DNA of 64,000 nucleotides from Membranipora membranacea (taxonomy: Eukaryota > Bryozoa > Gymnolaemata > Cheilostomatida > Membraniporidae), in the NCBI GenBank assembly GCA_914767715.1, contig OU612075.1:4154001-4218000 (forward strand), in the 5' to 3' direction. Made by a program: the position numbers and the translations under genes. The notes under the pieces are model-generated. The model had not been told where the DNA came from and searched no databases. It saw nothing but the letters and a program-made list of their open reading frames with translations. Below are positions 23,938-37,363 of the stretch, piece after piece. Position 1 is the stretch's first letter. Each line of letters opens with the position of its first letter.

Positions 23938-25651
23938 GAGTGCTTATGTTTACACCAAATATCTAATATAACCGAGGGCAAAACATATCAGTTGTCCTCT
24001 CTTTTGTCGGTAGGGGAAAACTCTACAGCCCATAGACCATTTATCTGATTTTTTGTTCTCAATTGCAGAGGCTGATTTCCTTTACAGCATTTTGGCAATA
24101 ATGTTTCTTTTAACGACAGCAATAAGATCAGGTCTCTGTCTCCTAGTAACTTGCGGGTGATTGGTCTGTATTACTGCAGGTTGTGTTTGGATGAATTGTA
24201 TCGAGTTTGCCTCCTCCTCTCTTGCTTTCACAATATCCATCTCGGTTTTATGACAGGTTCCTAAAATTACCGCATCATATCTGATCAAAACCAAGCCATA
24301 ACAAAGACAGTCATAGCTTTTCCAGTACAGTGTTGGCCAGTTTGGTCAGGTTTATCATTTATAATTTTTAGCGGTTTTTAACTTCTCAGATCACACATGT
24401 TATATGTCTGCCTTGTGTGTTTTCGGATGTCCACAAAGTAAAAGTTCAAATATATACAAGCATGATATGGCACCTTCTCCAATTTTTTATCTGGATGTAC
24501 GGGTGCGCACTGTTATTGTTATAACAGCAGCACACTTTATTAAATGATTGAGTAATCTGTATATAAATTTCTACATGGTGACAGGCTTGTCCGTGTATTG
24601 CTGCTGCTGGTAACAAGTCAAAATTTTGGCATAAGGAAGTGTTTCATATAAAATTCCGACTAGATGTTGAATAATTTTGGGAAATAGATAAGCACCATTG
24701 CTTCTACTTGAATAGCATCGATAAGAGTGTAACCTGACCCTAACACATGTCACATGAGCTTTGAAATATCACCGTGATAAGCTGTTATCGTGATCTAAAA
24801 GGCAATAACAGCCTGTCTCCTTTCGTATCACGTTAACCATGTTCTGCTCACAGAGAGGACTTGATCATATTGACCCATGAATACTTTTTATTGATTATAT
24901 CATGGTGCAGACCAAAAACCATATCCCTTCAATTTTAAGCACCTCAATCACCACCAACTTCTCACTAACCCCCTGTTTTATGGCCAGTTTATAACTAACA
25001 ATGAACCATGTTAACAGTGGAGCAATCAGGAGAGGCAAAATCAACAAAAATTGCAAGACGAGAAGAACAGAAGACAGAGTGTGGTAATAGCGTATGTGCC
25101 CCTCTCCTGACAGACTATCCCTTTTTAGAAATGTGGGGTGCTTTGCAGAATGACACATGGATTTTGCTCCTACCAGGTTGAGAGCTCAGTTCTAACATTA
25201 AGAAGAAATCATAGCTTTTCAAAGGTTGAGAAATTTGTATTGGAAAGATCTCATGATAAACCACAACTATAATAAATATCAACTGTGTGCAGAAACAAGC
25301 CATTATTGAATTTTTTCCGAAGTAATTGTTCACTGATCAATTATTCCTTTGCCTATCAAAGTATAGTAACACAAGTAATCAAAGTAACACAAGGAAGTGT
25401 GTTATATTAATACGGCTAACTAAGTTTTTGAATCTCAGCCTATATCTGTACTGTAGAATCTAGCACAAATGCCATTACACCTCATAACTTTAAGCTATCA
25501 ACGCAGAGCAATTGCGTTGAGGTATTTAATGCATATGTTGTAGTTCAAACGGATTATACAGTGCAGCTAGTTGTAATGTGTAGAATTTGGATGTCAATAG
25601 AGACAGCCAGTAAGCTTCAAAACTAGCAAGGACTGTTACGCTGAAGACAAA
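23938..25651. other. 5' flank of ankyrin gene B
   Basis: The sequence is homologous to 1066-2815 and contains the counterparts of the minus-strand open frames there (24082-24294 and 24895-25158). No supported gene was found. The hAT MITE is absent at 23,931-23,938. Confidence 0.5.
24895..25158 (-). CDS. Small hydrophobic ORF, copy B (doubtful)
   Basis: The 87-codon counterpart of the frame at 2028-2297 keeps the same ATG and hydrophobic stretch, with a different last few residues because of a 10-bp indel. The only substitution I noticed outside that end is silent. No family was recognised; this may be a chance ORF. Confidence 0.2.
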   Translation of the reverse strand: MCHSAKHPTFLKRDSLSGEGHIRYYHTLSSVLLVLQFLLILPLLIAPLLTWFIVSYKLAIKQGVSEKLVVIEVLKIEGIWFLVCTMI

Positions 25652-27627
25652 ATGGCTTCAAATGAGGCAACCTATCGGTATCCACTGTGGCTTGGAAAAG
25701 ACAACGTCATCCATTGTGACTTGGATAAACTTGAGGAGCATTTGATACAGCTGTTCAACTCGAAATTGTCACAAAAGGATGTCATGGACATGGCGAAAAC
25801 CATACAAATATATGTGACAGACAAAAGGAGTAATGGAAATCCTCTACAGTTAGCCTCACAGAAAGTCCCAAGGCTTCTCACCTGTGTTATTCTCAGGAGT
25901 TTTGGAAGTAAAGATATCCAGTCACTTTTTTGTGACCGAGATGAACATGGAAATACAGCACTGAATTCATTAGCTGAGTCGAACACGAGAGATGTTCTGG
26001 AACTGCTATGCAACATTGTTGGTATGAATGAGAGGTACTTAATGTTCTCAAATAAAAACTCTGCTGGTTTTACTGCATTGCATACTGCTTGTATACATGG
26101 TAATACGGAAGCATTGCTGGTTATCAAAGAACATGTAACTCCGGAACAATGGTATGAACTATTGCAGATAACGGATAACGATCATCGTACTCCTCTGAGA
26201 CAAGCTGTCCTCAAATCCCAAAAGAGGATAATCAAACAGATATTCAGATCATTGAACGCTTCTCAAATTTACGAGCAACTCTCACAGAATCACAATGAGG
26301 ACAAGCCAATCTTACACCATATTATATGCGAAGGATATACAAAGGTCACAAGACTAATACAACAGTCTGTGGAGACAGAGGATTGGTATCGGTTACTGCA
26401 GATTGTAGACAGTTCTGGCAGTACAGTTTTGATGTTAGCAGTAATGCAAGGCAACAGAGACTTGGTGAGTCTTATCAATGGACCCGTAAATGATCGGCAG
26501 CAATATGAACTTCTTCAGATTACAGATCATTCAAATAAAACAGCTCTTCACTGGGCATCCCACCGAGGCAGTACAGCGATCATTACTCAACTGTTGGAGT
26601 GTGTCAGTGTCGATCAGAGGTACCAACTCTTGAAATCAAAGACTATGTTTGATACAACTCCTCTTCACTGCGCTGTGCATCACGGCCACCCAGACGCGGT
26701 GAAGTTGCTGCTTGAATTCTTCACTACAGATCAGTTGAGGCTTATACTAAAGGAGCGGGACACATCAGGGCGAACACTCCTCATATGGGCTGTACAGGAA
26801 GGTGACAACAAAATAGTGCATGTACTTCTGCATGCAATAAGAGCTGCCAAACTACAAGGTAGACTGCTCAATATGACAGACCAAGCTGGTCAAACAATCT
26901 TACACTGGGCAGTGTGGAACAATGATATTGAATTAGTAAAGTCAATTCAAGAATCTCTCGGGTATGAGCAGAGATTCTTCTCTCTTCAGCAAAAAGACAT
27001 TTTTACTGAGTGGACACCTCTTCACTGGGCAACTTGGATGGGAAATTCGGAGCTGCTCCAGCTTATACATGACTTGCTCCCAGCTGATTTTTGGTATAAG
27101 CTACTACAGATTGGTGACATAGCTGGCCGAACTCCTTTGCACTTAGCAGTATGGCAAAATCACGCTGACATCATGTGGTTGATATGCCTCTTTTCTTCAG
27201 ATGATGATCAATGGTTCAACCTGCTTTCATTGAGAGATGATGACGAGGTCACGGCACTGAATCTGGCGAGATTCTGTAAACACCAACAACTTGAGACAAA
27301 TATAGTGTCATCATTAAAAAGATCGTTGAGGAACGATCACTGGCTTGATAAAACAGTTGCACCACAGAACTTTCAACATCAACTTATCTATACTGGATAC
27401 TTATTTAATGCATCCATACAACAAGAAGAGCCTGATGGAATGAGAGACACTGGTAAGTATGATGGCTTTGATGTGCTTCCTGTGTCAAGACTCCCAAGTA
27501 CAAAAATAACATGCAAATTATAACTGCATCCATTAGCAGTCTATTTATACTCTGTGTATATTGCCATTTCTTACTTCACCGTTAAGATTTTATTGAAGAA
27601 AGTGGCTCTAAAAATATTTCTAGCAGC

Positions 27628-27658
<31 letters not shown>

Positions 27659-30600
27659 CTGGCTTTTATTTTCAGACAATGGAGCTACTCCCAAATACTC
27701 AGTTAGTCATGCTAGTCAGAATCTTAGTTCATCAGATAAACCAGTCACCAAAACTGTACAAGTAAGTAAGCAGTTAGATGCCCTTATCACAAAGGCTTTT
27801 GAGATAATGCTTCATTTAGAGCATTGCCTTACCAATTTATTTCTGCGGATTTTTACCATAGGCAGTAGAAAGTAGGAACTATCTTGATAGAAATGAAATC
27901 TTTTCATATACAGGATACTCATTTCTCGGCCATCTTTATATTCCTTTGTCACTTGCCTAATATTACAAAGATAAATATAAATCACATGTCCTATATTATG
28001 GGTTCCTTGGTGATGAAGGTCATAAAGATCCAGACTTTATGTGTGATTTAAATGCCTTGGGACAATTCTTTACTTGGTATAGGCCATTCACTTATTTAGA
28101 ATTCTTCAGTGGAACCATTGTTGAATGTTAATATAACCTTTCTGAATCGTTAGGTGGTACAACAGGGAGATGAAGCCACAGACTGTCTCCAAACAGAAGT
28201 TCAACCGCTAGGAACGAAGGGGTAAATCCAAAGAATTGTTCTATTTAATTCAGCTCAGTGGGTAAATCATAATGCTTTCTTTCTCACACTGAGATTTTGA
28301 ATGGAAAGGAATGGCCACAAAAGGTCCTGCGCCGAGAATATAGAATATAGAATATAGTTCAATCATTTGCTCACTTGTTAACACATGACATGTCATCTCT
28401 CTTCTGCTCACAGATTCAAACGTGGTCCAGTTCCCGAACCAGATGAAACAAAGGCTTATGAGAAGCTTGCATCAAGAGTTCTCGTACATGCAGAGAAAGA
28501 ACTATCTCCTGTGACCAGCTGCCAGGTTAGTAATTATTATTTAATGATTTTCTTTTGCTCACAAATAGAAGAAACTATGCATGTTGTGACCAGGGAGAAT
28601 TCTCCCTGTTGTGACTGTGACCTGGAATTGCAATTAAAGAAATCTTGATTCCATTCCCCAATCAACAGCAGTATAAATATACATTTTTATTTGCATCCAC
28701 CATTATCTGAACTGAAGACATTCTCCCTGATGTGCAAAATAAAAACCGAAAGAAAAACGGAAATAAAATCAAGGGAATAAAAATTCTAACTCAATCCAAT
28801 GAAAGAAAAATGGCTTGACAATGCCAATTGTATGTATGGTTACTGATGACTGCACATGTTGAAGGTTAATTGTTAGTTCATCCGATTAATTGACATGATG
28901 ACTACCAGTCTGTCATTTTTAAAATTGTGATTTGTGTGTTGCAAGCGAGGAGTTTCGTTGTACTAGGGTGGCCACTTTTCAGTACACAAATTCTTATATT
29001 TGAAATAGCAGTAATATTTTGGGTTGCAAAATTTAGTTTCACAATTCACTGCCAATCTTATTCCAATCTGATTGAAAACATTGTGGCAAGTATGGCATAT
29101 GATAGCTCACATAACTCTTAATTTTAATATTCATATAACTTTCCAGCAGCTTTTGGTATATAAAATATATTGACTTGAGCTGCACATGCAGAATTTTTAA
29201 AATATTTATCTGTTGCCGTTATGTTTCAGAGAGCACTGAATAAGTTACACGGTGACTTACACTTGATGCTAGCGGGTGAAACAGAAGAACAGTCAAATCA
29301 AACGGTCACATGCACCCTAGCTTCTTACAGCCATCAGTCAGAGCATCATCATCTACTTCTTATAGCCAATGGGCGCGTAGCATCTATCCCACAATTTCTG
29401 GACAGTAGTGATGACCACACGTTAAAAGTCACTACCACTCATTCTCGCAATCCTATACTTTTGAGCCTCATCGATAATGATGATGGTGATCATTCCTTTG
29501 CCTCCCATTCAGCTTTTTCAGAACCAGAGGTACTACTCAACAAGAAGTCCTCACTCCGTGCACTGAACTTTTCTGTCATGTCGACGTGTTCGACTACCGG
29601 CACAGACAGGGTGTATGAAATTGAAGGCATAAAACTCACAATACAAAATAAAGTCTCCCCTACGCTAACGATAGAGATTAGCTTTGATGGGCAAAGTCAA
29701 CTCTCTGTGAACGGATCATTTTGCAGGCTGGCGAGTATCGATGACAAATTCCAATCTTTATCTTCCCTTCTCAGTGACCTTGATGAACCTGATGATGTTT
29801 TAGATGTCACTGCTGTTTTAATGGTGGTAATGCAAGCCAACCATAGTCCTATCGCATTGTACATGTTCTTGGCCGGACATCTAGCAGATACGGTGGACGA
29901 GAAAGGAGAAAGGTGGATGATATCAACAGTTCGCCTTAGAAATGATGACCTTTATGAGATGATAGCAGAACAATGTGCAGAGACATTAAGCAGCTTTGAC
30001 CAGTCAGCGGAACTGGAACAAACCGTAGACTACTGGAATAAAGAAAGTCTGCTTTTCGCAATAACAGCCACACTGCCTGAGTATAATTGTGATGGACTAG
30101 GAAACTTACATGTGCTATCTGCAGATTCGATGCCATGCGATGGGCCAACAAGAAGGCGGTACACTTTTAGCCACCCAGATAGCCCAAAAACCCTCATAAG
30201 AATTTTCGAACCTCACAGCCCTGGGTTGTCCGAACTTGTTCCTGCCGATGAAGACTGTAAGGTGAGTCTATCTCTTCAAAAGAGTCAAGTTACTGGCGAA
30301 AATGCAACGACTATGACAAACTTTGCTGAAAATCCGCAAATTCCAATATCTGGCACCCATGGTAGAGTGCTTGGAGCTTCGCATCATCCCCTTTGCAATA
30401 CCAAAGACCCAACAGGCCTGCAAAACTTTGCAGTATCATCAGATCTACTGCCCAATGATCGTCATCAACGTCACAGAGTGGCCGCAGGATATCAAGGATA
30501 TCAAAACAACCAACAACAACAACAACAGAGAACACAAGAATATCAATTCCAATCTTGGGAGAGAGATCAGCATAAAACAACAAGACATGGGTATCAGCAC

Positions 30601-33287
30601 CAACAGGAACAAAGTGGAAATAGGAGTGCGTACGGTTATGTTCAACCAGATCAAAGTAAGGCTACCTCAGGATCACAAAGAAAAAAAAAAGGCAAGCCGG
30701 TGAGTACTAATATAAACACTAGATAAATGTTTACGTCTTTTTCGCCACAATGTGCTATTCCATTATGTATTGAGATACTGAGGTCCGTCCAGGTTAGCCT
30801 GGAAAGGGATATCTGGGGTCACCCAGAGAGCAAATCCTAAGCTCCTTTTCACCCTCTCATTATTTCTCAATAATTTAATGTAAATTAATAATTGATGCTC
30901 ACAAAGCAAGACTTTTAGATAGCGTCCTTTGCCTAACACCTACTTATCCAAATAGCTTCCTGACAACATTAGGGAAATAACTTTTCCATTTCTGTTCTTC
31001 CATAGTGATTATGGTTGATAAATTGGACAACCATTTCACTCATAGATGTCAACCGTCAGTCACGATGATGACACCAGTGGAAACTTCAATATTTGGCACA
31101 GATTTAAGGCACAGATGTTTGGCACTGATAAATATTTTAAATAAGATTTAAAATATTTATCAGTGCCAAACATCTATGAGTGAAGTGGTTGTCAAATTGA
31201 TCAACCGTCAGTCACTACACATAATATGATGATGCATGTATAAACTTTGTGCAACTACACAATTAAATGATGATGACACCAGTAGAAACTTCAATAACTG
31301 AATCGATTTCATAATCTTGATCTCATTTCAATTCGGTAGAAAATGAATGACAAAACACGGAGAATGCTCAGCTGTCAGCAGACATACATAAACCATATGC
31401 TGCGAGCCTATCATAACAAAGATGGTGGAAAATGGAATAACACGGTGACAGCCGTTATAGTAACACTCACTGATGGCGACAGTAGTACTTTGAGGACCAG
31501 CGTAATACTATTTGGAGGAACTCTCACCAGCTCAAAAGCTAACAGTCTGATAGAAGGAGACGGTGATGTTGGCATAGTTGTGAGCCTTCAGTGGATATTC
31601 AATGAATCACTGAGAAACATGCTGGAGTACCAATGGCAGCAACTGTTCAGAGGCTACCGATCAAACCATGCTGGAAATTATTCTCATGCTGCAATCCAGG
31701 ATTATACATGTCTAGAAAGTGGTCAAATAAGCAACTTGAGGTTGATGTTCCCTAACTACAATTCAACCACTGGAAAAATCTCTCTTCTCCAAACAGAAAT
31801 CACATTTGAAGCCATGTCACCAAATGAGTCATACAAGGTCAGCATCAACATGAATAACAGCCGGCTCTTGGGCATCATGAACCTCCGTGTGCAGTCATCA
31901 ACCCACAGCGTGGTAAGTAAATGTGTTTTGTATACTCTTGATCGTCTCAATATCTGACTGACGATGTCTTGTGATATGTAACTTCTGCCAAAGCACAGAA
32001 TTATGTGAAAACCCACCAACCAACACCGACGAGTGACCATTCCACAATGTTGCCCGATTTGAAATTGACCAATAAAAATTGTAAGACAGGATAAATTTTT
32101 TTTATTTTTATTTCATCTCTGAAAAAAAAATCCATCAATTTGTGCCTAAAAAGATGGAGCTATAGAAAAGACTCTACAACAAAGTTTTAATTTCATTTAA
32201 ATTTCAGATCACATTCACGAAAAGTATTTCTCAACGAGAAGGGGAATTGAGGGAGCTTGTGTACCAAGCTTTAGGGCGGCCGCAAACTGCTGATAATGTG
32301 AATCACAGGATAACAATCAGCTTCCATCATGTGACAGCTCACAGACAGGAGACCCCATCAGAGGAGAAATATGTCATCTGTGCCATCGGTGGTATGACTG
32401 ACTTGGCTTTACCCAGCCAATTTCTTTATCATGATCCAAGGCACTTATGGGCGTGTTTTAGTTGGTCGGAAAACAATTCCCAGATACAAAGTGAGGTTGA
32501 AAAGCTATGGTGTGACATGCCTGATGATAAACAACTGGCGAAACATGCTGTTTACTACTGGGTCAATGACAGAGATGAACCAAAACAGTTACTTCATATA
32601 GATGCGAGTTGTCCTGAGGTGCGTTATTCTAGAGATATGAAAGACATGTTCATGGATACTTGGGCGCACGAGCACAATCCAAACTCTCTGGCCGATCTCA
32701 TTGTGCAAGATGAGGCTCTCTGGGAGAAACTAGAATCATTGACCGGGGGATTGTTAAATGAATGTGAAACACGAATACAGCGTGAACTTCGAGAGAATCC
32801 TGAGACCAGATCAACTAAAATTCAAATCTTGAGGCTTTGCTGCTGCAAACAATATGATGACAGAAACCATGGTGAGACCGTATTCAACCTGGGGGAGAAA
32901 GAAGAACCCCATATTATCTTTACCAATCCACAAAAAAACAATGTTCGCTGTCTTTTGGGAAAGAATGATTTACTTGTTGATCTGAACAGGCTATTGCATG
33001 AGCAAAGTGTGAAAATGAGTGGCCTCATTAATGACTACATTGAGAGGCATCTCAATGAGGTACCGACTTCCTTCAAACATCCAACAATGCAATTGCAGCT
33101 GAAGAAATTACCATATCCCAATCAGATGGGCCAACCCACTAGAGATAATATTCCTCAGATCTTGTATCTTCAACGCTCTAGCAAAGCTCATTTTGTTTTT
33201 ACTAGGCCTAAACAGATCCGTCATACTAAAGTTACTCCGACTGAAGCAGTAAAACTTGTATCTAAAATTCTTCAGAACCGACTGTGA
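25652..33287 (+). CDS. Giant ankyrin-repeat protein with repeated unknown C-terminal domain, copy B
   Basis: Exons 25652-27452, 27676-27761, 28154-28221, 28414-28525, 29230-30699, 31340-31912 and 32208-33287 give a continuous frame of about 1729 aa. About twelve ankyrin units of ~39-40 residues fill residues ~95-570. From ~700 on there are, by eye, four divergent units with the same core pattern (T-V/I-T-hydrophobic ... hydrophobic strand ... G-G/N-G), near residues 713, 879, 1214 and 1400. A Q/H-rich linker separates units 2 and 3. I know no family for these units. Copy A lacks unit 2. No signal peptide or TM segment was seen, so a cytosolic location is likely. The copies differ at about 27 residues in exon 1 but share every splice site. 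Confidence 0.87.
27632..27658. repeat. TA microsatellite
   Basis: A (TA)n run just upstream of the acceptor of exon 2 in copy B is absent from copy A. Confidence 0.9.
31013..31206. repeat. Foldback hairpin in ankyrin gene B intron
   Basis: This is the homologue of 8987-9180. The inner stem (GTTTGGCACTGATAAATATT and its inverse) is perfectly paired here, better than in copy A. Confidence 0.85.
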
Positions 33288-35760
33288 TGTCACTTAAACT
33301 TTCTTTTCTGGAGTGTTATAGGTCATTCATTTCTCTATCATGTTCAATGTCTTTATGTAAGCACTCTCTCACTTTCCATAAGGATTAAACATCTCTAATT
33401 AGGAATATCCTTTAGACAGCTAGTATACCTATATGTCTTCTCATTGGTTGAGTGGTGTCATTGCTACTCATTCTTTTGACAATGCAAATCATGCTATAAA
33501 AACATTTTGACCTATCGATTTCGATTTACCAGTATTCTTAATCGAATTCCCTCGCTACACAGCATTCACTGTTTTTATCTTTTGACAACAGGCAATTCCA
33601 CAAAATATTGAATATATTTCGAGATATTTGTACTTTTAATACTGTACATATATTGTACATACTCCATCTGCATACATAGTGTTTACCCAAATAAATGTTT
33701 CTCTGATGTAATAAATAAATCTAAACTTAATTATATTTATCTCATTACATTAATTGTTTTACAGATGGTAGAGAATCACAGCTAATATATACAACAGGAG
33801 TTTGAGGTGTGATCATTAATTCCTAAAAGCCTCATAAATTTTGTCTTCCCAGTTGTTTTGAACTACATAAAATTTTTGAATCTGAAATATTTCAATATTG
33901 ATTCCTTTGGTGATATCTTTTTTGGATAAAGTAGACATTACTTTGTACAGTCACTTTAGTTAGCGATTAAATGTGATCTCTCTCATATCACACAACGGCA
34001 CGTTGCATTGAACCTAATCAAGGCGTTTATGACAGACTTCCTAACCTAATCACTATGATGATGATGATGGGTGTTTGGACAAATTCCCTTTTTCAGGTGA
34101 GGTTTGTTTTCAGAGTCACATTTTTATATTGCGGAGGGTAACAACTCAAAACTGTTGATACAGGCCTCAAAGTTTAAAGAGGTATACTCAATTAGTAACG
34201 TAGTTTAACACTGCTTAACAAAGCAATTAAATAATGTTATATGACATTGGCGCTACAGGGTTGGAAACTTATTTTGATGTTCCAAGAAGCATGTCTATGC
34301 CTTTTTTTAATTTTTGATTATTGATACTCTTCATTTTCTGCTACCTAAGTTTAAACCTACAGCAAAAACGACAGCTATCCATTGCATTGTCTTCTTGGTT
34401 ATGTGTTGTATGTAGAGAAAGTAAAAATCAAATCATGAACCAATTAAAACTCTCGAACTCCTCTACTTTGAATACACTTTGCAATTAGAGAAATCAAACA
34501 GTTCTGTTCAGGTTTGGGTTGGTTTAACTCTATGTCACATATATACATGTACATACATAATATAGTGAAATGATATATGGATTTGCCGCTGATGACTAAA
34601 AAACTAAAAGGTTCAAATGATAAAAAGTAATTGAAAATAAAAAAATAGCACAGATACAAACTAAAAAAGAACATTGTATTAGCGTTTACTGGAATTATTG
34701 CAGACATTTATAAAATGCCGTATAAAGCTGTCACTACCGATCGCTGCTCGATGTTTGTTTGATTGCAGCCTTCTAGATCGGAGTTTAGTCAAGAATGAGT
34801 GGAAAGGATGGTGTTCATCCTTCTGTATGTGGCTAATAAAGGAGTTCATTCTATCTTTGACAATGCAGTCAAAACCACAGTTCTCTAGGCCATAGCTGCT
34901 TGCAGTTTTGTATACTTTACGGATTGACTTGATGTCTCTATCATATAAATTGGTAAATTACCTGCAGCATATTTCTTACACCAGGATTTTAATTTGCTTT
35001 CTAGAAAGTGTAAATGGAAGATATATCTCTGTTAAATTGAGGGTGAAGTGCAATTTGACTCTTTTTTCTCTAAGTTATTTGTTAGCGACATGCCTTCTAT
35101 TGATAAATATGACATATTATTCACACAAAATACTTGGCCAATGCAGAAAAAATGAAACTGAACTAAGAAGATTTGGAATGAGGCCAAAATCAATCGATAC
35201 AGTAAAATCTGGCCAAAATCAAATCCAATGATGTCCTGTGAATGGCATTTGTCATAGGTTTTGTATTTCTCTGAGGCTATGAAGGTCAAGAGATATGTCA
35301 GGTGATAGCAAATCAATTTTTTAAGCAGTTCATATATAAGCTAAAGAAATATACGAAGATATCCATTGATAGCTCTTCACATATGACATCACCAAGAATA
35401 TAGCCAAATTTAATGAGCTTTATAAATAAATCCATGATGATGAGATGTTATCTTGATCAGGAGGCATATAGCCTGTACTTATGTACAATGCTGTCTGTTT
35501 CGCCGTCAGTTAACACTCATGATAACACTTTTCATCTATATCGTAAGCAGCCAGAACATGTTGTCAATGATTGAATCTTTCATCTATACTTATGGCTTCT
35601 ATGGTAAAAGCTGTCCATACAAATTTATTGTTTGGCTCAGTTCATGCAGCAACATATTCACTGATTAAAAATAATAAACCAGTGGAAAAGTAAAGCCTTG
35701 GTACCACGAAGCCTTCAGTGTAGCCAAAGTTTTGAATGGAATCCAAAATCAATCCATACA
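33288..35760. other. 3' flank of ankyrin gene B
   Basis: A candidate AATAAA is at 33,690. The block 33,681-34,798 is absent from copy A. No exon is supported; short frames on both strands look random. Sequence from 34,799 again matches copy A (11,660 on). Confidence 0.5.
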
Positions 35761-36000
35761 GGAGTAGGAGGTAGCTCAGTTGGTTAGAGTGCCGTTTTCA
35801 ACACGCAGTGATGAAGGTCGTGGGTTCGAATCCCACTGCAGTCTATCATCTACTGGGGTTTGGTTGGCCCCCAGGTGTGCTCAGACCTGCCTGCAAACTG
35901 AGAACAAAACTAGCGCAGACATTGCGGTCTTCCCAGTTAAGCAAAATTATATTTAGCTGCCTCGGCATTTGCCGTGTGATATGACATCCGAATTTTAATT
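35761..36000 (+). mobile_element. tRNA-derived SINE, full length
   Basis: Head with TAGCTCAGTTGG and GGTTCGAATCC, body with CCCCAGGTGTGCTCAGACCT and CAAACTGAGAACAAA, and an ATTTTAATTG tail. Copy A keeps only the head (12,589-12,656), showing that A was trimmed afterwards. Confidence 0.88.
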
Positions 36001-36199
36001 GACATACTACCTTGACAAATAGCTGCGTAACAGTGCAGAGTGCTCACGCTCTAGTACACAATTGGCATTTGCTCAACTGTATAGGGGATTGTTATCACTA
36101 TTATTTAGATTTCGTTATCAGAATTATTCGAGACTCAATTGACAATGACCAGCGGTACAAACTGCTTCAAAATTACACAAACGGATCCACACCACTCCA

Positions 36200-36640
36200 A
36201 TTTCAACGAACACCTGACTGATAAGGAAGAAGCCGCCCTCAACAACATCACCAAAATGGTGAGCAAACAGTCCAACACTGAACTACCATCTCTCCTGACA
36301 ATAGTAGCTGGGCGCGTAAAGACCAAAGTGCTCCATATGGTGGCCGCCAGTTCTAGTCCTGTTCTCAAGCTCGACACTCTCCCCTTTAGGCGTTACAAGA
36401 CGCTCAGACACAGAACTAACTGCCGCAAACATTGTTATCACAATATAGCTGCCAAAGCCCTCAACAGTGCATTATTCTAGTCTTTTGTATTCTTATACTT
36501 TTATTATCATTTTACACCATGTAGATATATACACTTCATAATTTTATGCATTTTTAGACAGAGCTCAAATCTTTTTGACAGCACGGCCGAAACATTTTAA
36601 TATTCATGCAAATGAATCAATAAAGGTACATACATACATT
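36200..36640 (+). mobile_element. LINE ORF2 C-terminal fragment with (CATA)n tail
   Basis: The open frame to 36,480 ends with a PFRRYKTLRHRTNCRK-type segment. This is the same C-terminal pattern as the LINE at 16,235-16,648 (PSGRYRTVKYRGTWGR) and the fragment at 44,756-45,048. It is followed by a 3' UTR and a tail ending ACATACATACATT. It is heavily 5'-truncated, and its 5' limit is uncertain. Confidence 0.65.
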
Positions 36641-37363
36641 TGATTTTTATTTTTGTTTGCAAAGTTACACCAGAGCCAATCATGTGACACACTTGTAGGT
36701 GAGAGTTACTGATTCGCAATGCGTTCATGGATTTTCCGCTAGTATAATCTCTGATGAATATTGTTTATAATGTAAATGTAGTTGTAAATAATTGTAATTT
36801 TTAAACCAAAATTATTAGGCTGAGATCTCATGGATTCCAGCTATATATCATAACACACATATATTTTTCTTTGCATGTACATACTTGTACATAACGGTCT
36901 ATTTTTTGGAATAGTTATTCCATTGTGTTTACTCAATTTTCTTTTAGTCGATCAGGTCATTGCGAGATATTTGACCATACAATCCAAACTTTGTGCTAGC
37001 TTTCATCTATAAATGTATTGAAAAGCATAATTCTCAGAGAAGTACTCTAGGTCTACGGCGAATTAAAACTGAGGAAAGTGGAACTAATTTCTTGTGCAAA
37101 AAACCGTGAAAATTATTGTTGCTATAAAGTGTTATGCAACAGACATCAATCATTTGATAAACGATTTCAAATTGATTTGTTGCAATTAAAATAATTATCA
37201 ATTATTATTAGTATTAGTATCATCCCGGTGACAAAATAACCAAACTCACACAGTATTATAATAAATTGTATATCACTCAATGAAGATGGGTATTGTTTAT
37301 TAGGCCGTAGCAACAACAAACTTGAAATAGAATTTTACATCCAACTTGTGTTTTGCTGTTGGC

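Noticed and set aside
32208-33287. Deaminase-like fold for the repeated unknown domain, suggested by the strand-turn-helix rhythm
   Set aside because: No H-x-E plus P-C-x-x-C metal site is visible in any of the four units, so I do not assign the family.
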